Shown here in pieces: positions 19,529 through 29,483 of a DNA stretch of 64,000 bases (position 1 is its first letter; each line of letters opens with the position of its first letter). Source of the DNA: Lithodes maja (lineage: Eukaryota; Arthropoda; Malacostraca; Decapoda; Lithodidae); assembly GCA_037953745.1 (NCBI GenBank), contig JBAKBP010007683.1:33488-97487 (forward strand). The letters run 5' to 3'. The notes under the pieces were generated by a model. The model was not told the DNA's origin. It ran no database searches and worked only from the letters and a program-made list of their open reading frames with translations. Both the position numbers and the translations under genes were made by a program.

Positions 19529-22500
19529 TGTTATTCCCTGTTTTTCTACAGGATTAACTTGGGTAATGTGGGCTCTATCTGACTGGGTATATAAGGCTGC
19601 ATGCACAATACAAGGTATGAGGAATAGAGAACATAAAATAAACACATGGTAACACGACACACGATCACTTTTATTTAAGTAGGTGAATAAAGAGCATAGA
19701 AAGATAATAATACTCGTACAAAACAAATAATAGAAGGGAACTGCTAGCATTAGCGGATCTGGATGGAGCCTAGTCTCCCACTTCCAACGTTCAGGTATAC
19801 TCTTTTGATCACGGGTTTAGTTAGCAAGGTTTATTATACTGGAAGACCTCAATGTATTTATGTATTCAATTTCACTAATTATATTTTGTACTGGCAGGTC
19901 GCATGCCCAAGTAGCAGCTCACAGTTAGAATTAGACACGCTTATATTTCTGAACACGGAAATTCTAGTAACCTCAAGGGGGTACTGATCTAAGATTTATA
20001 TTCTTATGGCAGAAATACGTAGAACACAAATCAGTGGGCGAACGTTAGGTATCACTAGGGTTTTGGATATCTGAATAAGGTAATTACGAGAGTCAATGTC
20101 GCCTGTTAATTAATGAACACTGATACGCTTATTATGTCCCAAATGGAATGGTTAAATATGAGTTACACTGGGCAAAGGTATAGCCACTTCATAGAAAAGT
20201 TAATAAGTGAATGTCGAACTGGTACTATAACACTTAGTACCAATAACGTGAATCTTGAATAGTATTTGTTGGTCTGGTCCTGGTTATCTTGCTTCCGGTG
20301 ATGTTGGAGGCTAACGACTGGTTCCTCGGCCGTCCAGGTGGTCCAAAATGTAGGAAGTTCTCAAGTCGGATCTCTTGACGATCGGTGCTGGCTACACACT
20401 TATATACCCACTAATTTGTGTGAAGGTTATAAGGTGCACGCTGGTACTTGTACATGGACAGATCTTCTATTTAACTTCTGCCACGGAGTCTGCCGGCTCG
20501 GGAATCTCTCAACTCAGGAACAACACAAGGGCAGAGCTAGAGGTTAACTTCAGGGTAGTGACCACTGGTTGGTGTCTAACTTTCAACTAATTTGACTGGG
20601 GGTGGAAGCTAGGTATATAGGCTCGGTTCTGGACCCTGTAGGCAATAGGGATCTCGATTCTTATGGACTTATTTGAGCTCTCAATAGATATGGGGACTAG
20701 GTAAGATGGTGATTACTGTTGTGGCACATGGCTATGGAAGCCTTCATATTGTGATATAACTGAGCCTTAGTAAAAGGTACTATTTTGGCTATACTGGAAG
20801 TATTTATGGGAGGGAGACTGGATCTACTTTGCGGGGAGAACTGGGACAGCTCCGATAGGGGCGTCTCTCTTATATTACTCAGTCTTCGTTCTATTGCATA
20901 GCTGAGGTGGTAATTTGACTATCCGAGTATGCAAAACAGGTGAATGGGTTATTGTGGGTAAAGAGAGGTGAGTAAGGGGGTTAGACATGCATGGTTAGTT
21001 CATTGATAGGAAGAATTCCTAGGCTACCTGGCAATGACCCGGAAGTCAAAACAGGGGTCAGGTATACCTCCACGGGGGTGGGGGTCTCCCTCCTCGGGTG
21101 GGTAAAAAGGGGTAGCCGGGCGCTCTCTCTCTGGGATGGTCGTCCGGCGGCTGTGGCTAGGGGCTTGCCATATCACCAGTGTTTGTAATAACCCTCTGTT
21201 TATGAGACAGATGTGGGTGTTTTTAATATCAAAACCGAAGGTGCCTTGGCTAGCTGGTTGTAATCGGTTGGTTGTTAATTGCATGGTTTGCTTGATGTGG
21301 TGGAGACTGGTTGCTAACTCTGCCACATTTATCTGGAAGTATGGCAATAGAAGTTAGTTACTGGCGAGGCGGCGAGCCTCGCACCGACGACCAATGGGTG
21401 CAGGGTTGTGAATGGGTTGTAAGAGAATAGATGGCATGCAAGGGGTTAGTAAAGTTCTAATGTTGTTCTGGCCTACTAAGTGAAGGCAGGCTGGATAGGA
21501 GTATATATATAAAAGGTTGGAGAGCGTTAGCAACGGAAAAATCAAGGATCTTCGAGAGGTATGAGAGAGAGGCTAGGTCGGACAAGAGTCGAGAAGCGCG
21601 GGGTATTTTAATGAGAGGGGGGGAAGCTCAGGGGGGCTACAGGGAAATTTGACCCTAAGTCTCTGGGCGTGGGGATGGCATTAGGCTGATATTGGAGTTT
21701 TGAAAGGACAGTGAAAGTACGTTAGCCAAATGCTACCGGGGGATGCAAATACGGGGTGGTATATGAGTCTGGAAAAGATAGAATCATGTGGACTGTGGGG
21801 CGGTGGGGGAGAAGGAGGTTAACTGTAGGTGTGTGCTTGACTGTGGAGAAAGTAGGGAAAAACATGGTGTATTATTACTCGTCAATACGAGGGGTTATGG
21901 ACCTATTATTTGACACGATTTCTTGTACGTCTAGGTGTCCCTGGGAACTGCGTTTCTATGAAATATAGACCAAAGAAAAACGGCAGTTCGTATGGGTACT
22001 TCGTTATTGTTTCGGAATACTATGATAGATACTGGTAACAAAGGTTATCTATACAATCTCTGGTTGGGGTAAGAATTGGAGTTACAGCATGGTGGCTAAC
22101 ATCTGTATTCATGGCTGTCTAAGTCTTATGGGGGCAATGGTTCTATATCCTGGTGTACCCGTGGGTATCTTAATTTCTTATGAGTTTGGACATGTGGTTT
22201 TTAACATCTACTTCTCGGATGTATGAACATACATAGATATATGGCTGTCGGATTTGTTGGCCTTGGCTCAACTTCGGGACAGGGCATGGGTGTTTTTAAT
22301 ATGAATGTATATTCCTGTTCATCATCATTGTAGTTAGAAGTGTAGGACACGAGGGGGTAGTGTACGTGAGGTGTGGAAAATGGTCAGTTTAGAAGGGGTA
22401 GGTAGGTGCGGCCTGGAGCTGCTTAGCCCTGCGGGCTTGGGCCTGTCTGAATTGGCTGGCTCGGTCAGCTGGTCCTTTCGTTCTGTGGACCTTTCTTTCG

Positions 22501-22563
22501 GGTGTTTCTGTGTGGTGTTCGCTCGTGGCTTCTGTGGTGGGCTTCTCGTTCTGGGGCATTTTA
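19529..22563 (-). mobile_element. Solo Gypsy LTR (LTR-A, younger subtype), complete
   Basis: On the minus strand it runs from TAAAATGCCCC (22563) to GGGAATAACA (19529), 3035 bp. It is flanked by identical 5 bp target duplications, CAGAG at 19524-19528 and 22564-22568. No internal region is present, so it arose by LTR-LTR recombination. It is close in sequence to the 5' LTR at 7585 but in the opposite orientation. This copy defines the full length of the younger LTR-A. Confidence 0.95.
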
Positions 22564-22729
22564 CAGAGTTCACACACAATCTGACAATAGACCACCTATT
22601 TCTGAGTCAAGCATTCCCCTGGTGTCACTGGCAACAAAGGATACCGCTCCAGAAGATATAGCCAATGATCTTCTGACTGCTGAAAACAGAGGAAAGAGGC
22701 AAATGCTGGCTAATGTGACATAGCGATTA

Positions 22730-23815
22730 GTGGATCAGAAAGTGGGATTTCATTATCCGCTCTCAAAAAATCGGTCCAAAACATTTGCAAATATCTACAA
22801 AGCAACTGTCTCAAGTAAAGAGAATGTGCAAAAGACTATTAAAGCAGACCGAAAATTGCTTCAACGTCTTTTGAATGCGGTGACTGCAGGTAGAACAGTG
22901 ACAATGACAAATATCCTGAAACATGAACTGTCACCTATCCCACTTTCCCTGGCAAACACTGGAGGAGGAATAAATTCAACCAATAAAGCAGAACTGATAA
23001 GTGTGTTGATGAACAAAATTGAAACTACTACTGAACTTCCAGAATCTGACATGACTTGTTTTCTAATTGATGGGCATGCACTCATCCAAGCTATGGGAAA
23101 GCCTCATGGATGTCAGACATTTGGAGACTATGGTGCTGCTTTTATTTGCTCAGTTACACGCTGTTTTGGAGATATTACGACACGAGTTGATGTTGTGTTT
23201 GATCGATATCTGGGTGGGAATTCAATCAAATCTGGTACCAGAGCAAAACGAGTTAACAAGAAGAAGCCTATTCGAAAGCTGATAGATGGACCAGATGTTC
23301 CACTGCCTCAAGTTTGGAGCCAATTTGTTGCTATGGATGAAAATAAGGCAGACCTGGCACATTTCCTGTCTGAAAGGATCATTCACACAACCAAAGATCT
23401 TCCAGAAGAATACGAGATGGTAACTGGAGGTGGATTCATGGACCACACTGGGGCAAAATCAACCAGGAGATCCATAGATGACCTCAAACTTAATGGGAAT
23501 CATGAAGAAGCGGACACAAGGTTGATTCTTCATGCCTCTGAAGCAGTGGATATGGGCTATCAACGAATTCTTGTGAAGTGCAGAGACACTGATGTCATGC
23601 TTCTCCTATTGCATTTCACTGCCCCAAAAGCAAGTGAAGTCTGGATGCTCTCTGGAACTGCAAAGAAACAGAAGTGCATTCCCATTCATCAAGTAGCAAA
23701 ATCATTTCCTGATGCAGTGAAGAATAACCTCTTGAGTTTTCACGCACTCACAGGCTGCGACACAACCTCTTCATTCAGTAGATATGGGAAAAAGACCTGC
23801 TGGAATTTTTTTTGA
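22730..23815 (+). CDS. Nuclease-like part of the orphan gene (largest intact frame)
   Basis: A 361-residue frame that holds all the acidic motifs. Asp114 lies in FLIDGHALIQ (like the first Asp strand of PIN/XPG N domains). Asp158 lies in VVFDRY, followed by SIKSGTRAKR, which resembles the FEN1 VFDGKPP...KSGELAKR stretch. Glu259-Glu260-Asp262 lie in HEEADTR, Asp286 and Asp288 in CRDTDV, and Asp344 in TGCDTT. The real protein extends upstream through the TAG at 22721 and downstream past the T-run shift to about 23876. Fold assignment is my inference from motif order; cellular role is unknown. There are no introns in the visible part, which fits a mobile or retro-copied gene. Confidence 0.65.
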   Translation: MDQKVGFHYPLSKNRSKTFANIYKATVSSKENVQKTIKADRKLLQRLLNAVTAGRTVTMTNILKHELSPIPLSLANTGGGINSTNKAELISVLMNKIETTTELPESDMTCFLIDGHALIQAMGKPHGCQTFGDYGAAFICSVTRCFGDITTRVDVVFDRYLGGNSIKSGTRAKRVNKKKPIRKLIDGPDVPLPQVWSQFVAMDENKADLAHFLSERIIHTTKDLPEEYEMVTGGGFMDHTGAKSTRRSIDDLKLNGNHEEADTRLILHASEAVDMGYQRILVKCRDTDVMLLLLHFTAPKASEVWMLSGTAKKQKCIPIHQVAKSFPDAVKNNLLSFHALTGCDTTSSFSRYGKKTCWNFF

Positions 23816-23884
23816 AAAACCCACGTTTGGTAGAAGGGATTGGTCGTGATGGTGAGCTTGGACCTATTGAACACCTCCAGTCGT

Positions 23885-25455
23885 ATGATAAACAGTAAGA
23901 AAAAACTATGTATAGTCTGTAATATTGGTTTCAACAATAGGAGTTCACTTTTACAATGCAACAGTTGTAATGAAATTGTTCATAACCGATGTACTTACGT
24001 TAACAGTAGAAACAAAGTTGAATGTGTTAAATGTAGGAACTCAGCTGTACAACATCGCGAATCTATTTGTTTTATTTGTGAATCACTCATAACACGACGT
24101 CAGAAGATCCAAAACTGTGTAAAGTGTAAACAGGTAGCTCACATGAAGTGCATCTCTAAGAAGACCAACAGTGAAGAACAGGAATTCCTTTGCAATAAGT
24201 GTGCCTTGCATTCATTACCGAATATTAATGTAAATGATCCAAGTATTAACAACTCAGAATCCAGCCAGGACACATTCAAAATCAAAGATGAATACAGAGT
24301 GTTCACCAACAAAGGGCTCCATCTTATCCACATTAACGCCAGATCAATGTACCATAAATTGTCAGAAATAAACTTGTTAGCTAATAAGGCCAAAGCTTCA
24401 ATAATTGCAATCACAGAAACCTGGCTGGATTCAAGTATAAACGATGGTGAAATAAACATTCAAGGTTTCAACATGGTTAGGAATGATCGCAATAGGCATG
24501 GGGGAGGAGTATGTCTGTATGTAAAAAACAACCTCACACACACAACTAGGACCGACCTCCATGTAGAAAATCACGAAGCTCTGTGGATCGACCTACACCT
24601 GCCGAGGACAAGACCAATCACAATTGGGGTATGCTATAGGCCACCAGCCGACACACAATTCTTGACCAAATTTGAACGAACTTTGTCATCGCTAGACCCT
24701 CGGAATGAATCCATCATACTAGGGGATTTTAACCTGTGTTACAAACAACGAAATGATAGGCTTGTACGAGAATATAGGCATATACTGACAATGCACAATC
24801 ACAAACAACTCATCACAACCCCCACACGTATCTCTGAGAACACTGCCACAATATTAGACCACATAAACTGTAACAGAGAGGACAAAATATCCCAAAAAGG
24901 GGTTATACAGACTGGGATAAGTGATCACTTCGTCACATATTGCACACGGAAAACCACAAAAATTACCCTAGAGAATCACAAGATTATCAAAACAAGGTCA
25001 CTCAGAAACTACAATAAGGAAACATTTCTGGACATTTTATGGAATACAGACTGGTCTCCAGTGTTTGGAAGTACAAACGTTAATGACGCATGGGTTGGCT
25101 TCAGAACCATCATCACAAACATCCTAGACGAAATAGCTCCTCTGAAAGACATACGAATTAAAGCAAGGTCAGACCCATGGATCAACAATGACATACTACA
25201 CCATCTGGAACACAGAGACAATCTGTTAAAAAGGCTAGCTAAACATAGACAGGATCAAGGTCTGAAACATGAGTTCAACAGGGCCAGGAATAAACTAAGT
25301 AGGAAAATGAAATCAGCGAAAAATAATTATTTTCACAATAAGGCAGAGGAATATCAGAATAACCCAAAGAAACTATGGAGGCACCTAAAAACAACAGGCT
25401 ACAGCAACAAGACAAGGGATTCGTCTAACACTAATATTGCTCTCACCATTAATAA
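23885..25455 (+). CDS. PHD fingers and APE endonuclease of the PHD-LINE, N-terminal half
   Basis: I start at the ATG at 23885 (MINSKKKLCIVCN) because the frame upstream to 23840 belongs to the nuclease gene. Two successive zinc fingers are visible: CIVC...CNSC...HNRC...CVKC, then CFIC...CVKC...HMKC...CNKC. Each has the C4HC3 pattern. The endonuclease follows with LIHINARSMYHKL, IIAITETWLD (Glu), RHGGGVCLYVK, GVCYRPPA, SIILGDFNLCY (Asp-x-Asn) and ISDHFVTYC (Asp-His). The domain start of the RT is then cut by the CR1 tail at about 25456. Zinc fingers in LINEs are thought to bind element RNA or target chromatin; which applies here is unknown. Confidence 0.9.
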
Positions 25456-25671
25456 GAACATAAGAACATAAGAAAATGGGAGTCTGCAGAAAGCCGATTG
25501 GCCTAAGCAAGGCAGATCCCTGTCCCACACAACCCCAAATCAATTACAAAGCCCAATTATAGGCTCAACACTCTAATACCCTGAGGATCATCTTACCAAA
25601 ACGGTTAGAGATTAACGCAGGATTATGGGGGTCTGCAGAGCGCTGATTGGCCCAACCCGGCTGATCCCCCT

Positions 25672-26889
25672 TCACACCCAACCCTTCTCGTCCATATGCT
25701 TATCCAATTTTATCTTAAAGCTCCCTACAGTTTTAGATCCCACTATAGCACTTGGTAGTCCATTCCACCCATCTACAACTCTGTTACCAAACCAATATTT
25801 GCCTATATCTTTACTGAAACGAAATTTATCTAATTTGAAACCATTGGTACGAGTTCTTTCGCTATCACTGAGCTTTAGTACATTTGTCATGTCCCCTTTG
25901 TTAATCCCACTAACCCACTTGAACACCTCTATCATATCCCCTCTAACTCTGCGTCTCTCTAACGAATGTAAACCTAATTTCTTCAACCTTTCTTCATACG
26001 GAAGATTTCTAATATTATGGATCATTTTTGTCATTCTACGCTGTACTCTCTCCAATGAATCTATGTCCATTCTGTAATAAGGACACCAAAATTGGACAGC
26101 ATAATCCATATGGGGTCTCACTAATGACAAGTAAAGTTTTAAGATAACATCAGCAGTTCTGTTACTCACACTCCTAGAGATGAACCCGAGAATCCTGTTT
26201 GCCTTATTACGAACGCCTATACACTGTTTTCTAGGCTTCAAATCATTGCTAACAAACACACCTAGATCTTTCTCGCAGTCTGAATTTTCTAATTCTAAAT
26301 TAGCTAGTTTATATTTAACATTTGTTTGCATCTTCCCTATCTTTAATACCTTGCATTTGTCAATGTTAAACTTCATCTGCCAATTTACTGACCATTCATG
26401 TAAGGTATCTAGATCCCTTTGGAGGCACTCTATATCGCTATCTGAATCAATTGATCTCCCCATTTTAGTATCGTCTGCGAATTTACTTATCCTACTAGTT
26501 ATGCCTAAATCTAGGTCATTTATGTATATAAGAAACAACAGGGGACCTAATACCGATCCCTGGGGGAGACCACTTTTGACTGCTCCCCACTCTGACTTGG
26601 TACCATTTATGCTGACTCTCTGTTTCCTACCAATTAGCCATGACCTAATCCATCCCAACAACGCCCCACCTATTCCATGTGCCTCAACCTTTCTCATCAA
26701 TCTCTCATGAGGGACTCTGTCGAAAGCTTTACTGAAATCTAAATATATAATATCGTATGCCTTGTCATTATCTACTGCTTCATATACCTCTGAGAAAAAA
26801 CTAAGCAAATTAGTAAGGCAAGAACGTCCCTGAGTGAATCCATGCTGAGAAGAATTGATTAAGTTAAATGTTTCTAAGTGGTTTCTCAT
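25672..26889 (-). CDS. CR1 ORF2 part 2: reverse transcriptase catalytic core and C-terminus
   Basis: 405 residues in the frame of the preceding part; the reported ATG is internal. Motifs: SQHGFTQGRSCLTNLL, YLDFSKAFDRVPHERL (Asp), SGLPQGSVLGPLLFLIYIN, and the catalytic FADDTKM, followed by WQMKFNIDKCKVLKIGK, the thumb, and the C-terminal stretch ending MDEKGWV. All catalytic residues are present. It is almost identical to the shorter copy at 6214-6801, which indicates recent family activity. Confidence 0.95.
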   Translation of the reverse strand: MRNHLETFNLINSSQHGFTQGRSCLTNLLSFFSEVYEAVDNDKAYDIIYLDFSKAFDRVPHERLMRKVEAHGIGGALLGWIRSWLIGRKQRVSINGTKSEWGAVKSGLPQGSVLGPLLFLIYINDLDLGITSRISKFADDTKMGRSIDSDSDIECLQRDLDTLHEWSVNWQMKFNIDKCKVLKIGKMQTNVKYKLANLELENSDCEKDLGVFVSNDLKPRKQCIGVRNKANRILGFISRSVSNRTADVILKLYLSLVRPHMDYAVQFWCPYYRMDIDSLERVQRRMTKMIHNIRNLPYEERLKKLGLHSLERRRVRGDMIEVFKWVSGINKGDMTNVLKLSDSERTRTNGFKLDKFRFSKDIGKYWFGNRVVDGWNGLPSAIVGSKTVGSFKIKLDKHMDEKGWV

Positions 26890-26949
26890 TTTCCTAGCAA
26901 TAATTGACTCTAGTAGCTTTCCTATGATTGAAGTGAGACTAATGGGACG

Positions 26950-28674
26950 TTAATTGGATGCTATTGATTTATCACCTTTTTTGAAAATCGGAACTACATT
27001 TGCAAGCTTCCAAGCTTCTGGAACTATACCTGTTTCTAATGAATTGTTAAAAAGAAATGTTAATGGGTAACTTAACTCATCTCTGCATTCTTTTAATACT
27101 CTGGCATATACCTCATCGGGACCAGGCGATTTCTGAGGTTTCAGTCTGTCAATTTCCTTAAGCACATCATTACTACTTATAGTAACCGTACTTAACCTAT
27201 TGTCTATACTATCGCTATAAGCCTTACAGACTTCTGGAATCTGTGCCAAATTTTCATTAGTGAAATCGGATAGAAACTGACTATTTAATGTACTGCACAT
27301 TTCTAAATCATTTTCTGTCATTTCTCCTATCGAAGTTTTAAGGGGGCCTATTTTATCTCTAACTTTAGATTTATATAGCTGGTAAAAAGCCTTAGGGTTA
27401 TTTTTTGAGTCATTGGCTATCCTGATTTCATAATTTCTTTTGTCTGTCCTTATACATTTTTTAACCTCTCTTGATAGATTCTGATAGTAAGCAAGTAGGT
27501 GAATTTCGCCTTTCTTAATTTTTCGATATATTCCTCTCTTTTTTCCTAGAAGGTCTAATAGTCTATTATTCATCCATTTGGGTTGGTTCTGTGTTGATCT
27601 AAATTTTCTTTTGGGGATATATTTATTTTGCGCATTGTGGAGTGAAGAAATAAAATGATTATATGTGGCTGTCAAATTATCCTGAGTTAAGACAGGTATC
27701 TGAGAGAGAGTATGTTCATTAGCGCACCTGGGTCCACTTAATAGTTTAACCATAGGATCGACTCTTAAGGCTCGTCTTAATCCACCATAATTGGCTTTTC
27801 TGAAATCTGGGATAAGTGTCGTATTCTCTTTAGCCTTTCCTGTCCATTGTATGTTAAAATAAATTGATTTATGATCACTATTTCCTAGTTGGTCTCCTAT
27901 CTCTACATTATTTATCATTTGTTCATTATTACTGAGAACTAAATCGAGGATATTATTACCTCTAGTAGGCGAGTCTATGAATTGAAATAAAAAACTATCC
28001 TGTACCGCCTCAATAAACTCTTTTGAATCTGAGTCGCCGATTTGATGCTGCCAATCAATATTCGGAAAATTAAAATCCCCCATAATACACACATTGCTAA
28101 ACCTTGATGCTATTTTCACTTCCTGCCATAAAGCTGTACCTTCGTTTCTACTCATATTTGGTGGTCTATAAATAACTCCAATAATTATGGTCTCACTACC
28201 TTCGCTAACCTCAACCCAAACACTTTCGTTATCAGTATTTAGTCTAATACCTGAGTTAATACAGCTTTTTAAAGAACTCCTGACAAACACTGCTATTCCG
28301 CCGCCCCTCCTACTTGTTCGGTCTCGTTTAAACAAACTATATCCTGGTATATGGAATTCTGCTAAAAAATGTCTTGATTCTGTATTAATCCATGTTTCAG
28401 TCAGTGCTATAATGTCTATATTTTCGTTGCTAACAAGTGCTCTAAGTTCATCCATTTTGTTACATAAACTCCTACAGTTTGTATAATATAATCGCAATGA
28501 ATTTATTTTACTGGTATCGGATTTACCTTTATTTCTAACTGAATTCCCATCTTCTGTTACACCTTCAATATTTCTACTAGCAGTACAATTAAAATCCTGT
28601 GACTGATATTTTCTATTCCTATCTGATGTACCAGTACGGCAATTTACCCTATCTAGACAATTATTCTTACTCAT
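26950..28674 (-). CDS. CR1 ORF2 part 1: APE endonuclease and start of reverse transcriptase
   Basis: 574 residues. Endonuclease motifs: YYTNCRSLCNKMDEL (Asn), IIALTETWI (Glu), RRGGGIAVFVRS, IGVIYRPPN, CIMGDFNFPNIDW (Asp-x-Asn) and NSDHKSIYF (Asp-His). The RT begins near its C-terminus with LKPQKSPGPDEVYARVL and NVVPIFKKGDKSIASN, where a TAA (26950-26952, minus strand) interrupts the otherwise conserved block that continues RPISLTS. The next part at 25672-26889 is in the same frame, so this is a single nonsense change, not a shift. Confidence 0.93.
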   Translation of the reverse strand: MSKNNCLDRVNCRTGTSDRNRKYQSQDFNCTASRNIEGVTEDGNSVRNKGKSDTSKINSLRLYYTNCRSLCNKMDELRALVSNENIDIIALTETWINTESRHFLAEFHIPGYSLFKRDRTSRRGGGIAVFVRSSLKSCINSGIRLNTDNESVWVEVSEGSETIIIGVIYRPPNMSRNEGTALWQEVKIASRFSNVCIMGDFNFPNIDWQHQIGDSDSKEFIEAVQDSFLFQFIDSPTRGNNILDLVLSNNEQMINNVEIGDQLGNSDHKSIYFNIQWTGKAKENTTLIPDFRKANYGGLRRALRVDPMVKLLSGPRCANEHTLSQIPVLTQDNLTATYNHFISSLHNAQNKYIPKRKFRSTQNQPKWMNNRLLDLLGKKRGIYRKIKKGEIHLLAYYQNLSREVKKCIRTDKRNYEIRIANDSKNNPKAFYQLYKSKVRDKIGPLKTSIGEMTENDLEMCSTLNSQFLSDFTNENLAQIPEVCKAYSDSIDNRLSTVTISSNDVLKEIDRLKPQKSPGPDEVYARVLKECRDELSYPLTFLFNNSLETGIVPEAWKLANVVPIFKKGDKSIASN

Positions 28675-28691
28675 ATTCTCAGGCTTTATTT

Positions 28692-29483
28692 TCAGCGAAA
28701 CCCCGCGACAATCCTATCTATTGACCTAGCTAAATTTGCCACCCCTAGCCGAGAAAGATGAACCCCGTCCTGTGCGTACAACTGATTTTTACCATAGAAA
28801 CGGGTCCAGTTATCAAGGAATGGTATTGCATTTGCATTACAGTATTTTTCCAGCCGACAATTGATACCAATTGCCCTAGATGACCATTCCTTGCTGACCC
28901 CTCTCCGTGGCAAGATACTGTGTACTACAGGTATGCCTCCCTTCCTCCTAACTTTATCTAACACCTCCCTGTACTGCCGAAGCAGTACTTCCGTCTTACC
29001 TTTACCAACATCATTGCTCCCTGTACTGAGACAGATAATGGGGCTATCTCCAATATCTTTCATGATGTAATCAATTTCCTCTAACACCTTCCCAACCCCG
29101 GCACCAGGCAGACAGACAAGCTTCCTAATATCAGTACAGGTGGACCTAGCTAAGTGTCTGACCATGGAGTCCCCAACAATTGAGAAGGACTTGCCTCTCC
29201 TTGTCGATGACTTGGTAGCAGCTGCGGCAGCGGCAGGAACTCCTGGGGCAGCAGTTGAAGGTACTCCTGGGGGGGCAGCAGTCACAGCATTCCCTGTTGG
29301 AGGCAACTTACTTACCTTTCTCCTGGTTTCCTCGCCGAAGGAAGCACTCACAGCCTCACCATCACATTCGTCATCCAAGGTGATGAACTTGTTGCTGAGG
29401 GCAACTGGCCGCCGTAGAAATTTGCAGGTTGTTGCACTTGTTGGAACAACTGTCCAGATCAGGTTTGTCACGATAAACGACAA
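28692..29483 (-). CDS. CR1 ORF1, SGNH-hydrolase (esterase) protein
   Basis: 263 residues. After an Ala/Pro-rich segment comes KSFSIVGDSMVRHLARS (nucleophile Ser in the GDS block), then ICLSTGSNDVGKGKTE (the G-x-N-D block III), and near the end DGVHLSRLGVANL (catalytic Asp-x-x-His block V). These are the signatures of an SGNH/GDSL esterase, known as the ORF1 product of many CR1 elements, where it is thought to aid binding of RNA, lipid or membranes. The frame is intact. It ends 17 bases before the ORF2 ATG and lies in another frame. The first codons may overlap the border with the host LINE. Confidence 0.9.
   Translation of the reverse strand: MSFIVTNLIWTVVPTSATTCKFLRRPVALSNKFITLDDECDGEAVSASFGEETRRKVSKLPPTGNAVTAAPPGVPSTAAPGVPAAAAAATKSSTRRGKSFSIVGDSMVRHLARSTCTDIRKLVCLPGAGVGKVLEEIDYIMKDIGDSPIICLSTGSNDVGKGKTEVLLRQYREVLDKVRRKGGIPVVHSILPRRGVSKEWSSRAIGINCRLEKYCNANAIPFLDNWTRFYGKNQLYAQDGVHLSRLGVANLARSIDRIVAGFR

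Larger units (their letters stand above)
19112..23876 (+). pseudogene. Orphan invertebrate gene with FEN1/XPG-like nuclease motifs, split by a solo LTR
   Basis: Two parts, 19112-19528 and 22564-23876, join in frame once the solo LTR and one copy of its target duplication are removed. The first part has NYARWGPIYYSDMKLL, PEVYAEFIDGNFVV, PVDQATEWINK and GIIGITRNDQ, a block I recognise from a large uncharacterised protein family expanded in crustaceans, molluscs and cnidarians. The second part carries FLIDGHALIQ, VVFDRYLGGNSIKSGTRAKR, NHEEADTRLILHA, CRDTDVMLLLL and HALTGCDTTSSFS. These acidic blocks match, in order and spacing, the metal-binding residues of FEN1/XPG nucleases. Damage: one TAG at 22721-22723, a shift in the T run at 23808-23815, and loss of both ends. 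Confidence 0.72.
25456..29470 (-). mobile_element. CR1 LINE, nearly full length and nearly intact
   Basis: Minus-strand copy of about 4.0 kb inserted in the PHD-LINE. The 3' end at 25456 shows the (TTCTTATG)n tail and GGATCTGCCTTGCTTAGGCC box. It encodes ORF1 (SGNH hydrolase) and ORF2 (endonuclease-RT). The only clear lesion in ORF2 is one in-frame TAA. The 5' border is set only by where the host LINE resumes, about 29465-29475. No target duplication is seen, as is usual for CR1. Confidence 0.93.

Noticed and set aside
19112..23876. An ordinary host gene with an intron at 19529-22563
   Set aside because: The 'intron' is a solo LTR with a perfect 5 bp duplication and no splice sites, and the flanks join in frame once one duplicate is removed.
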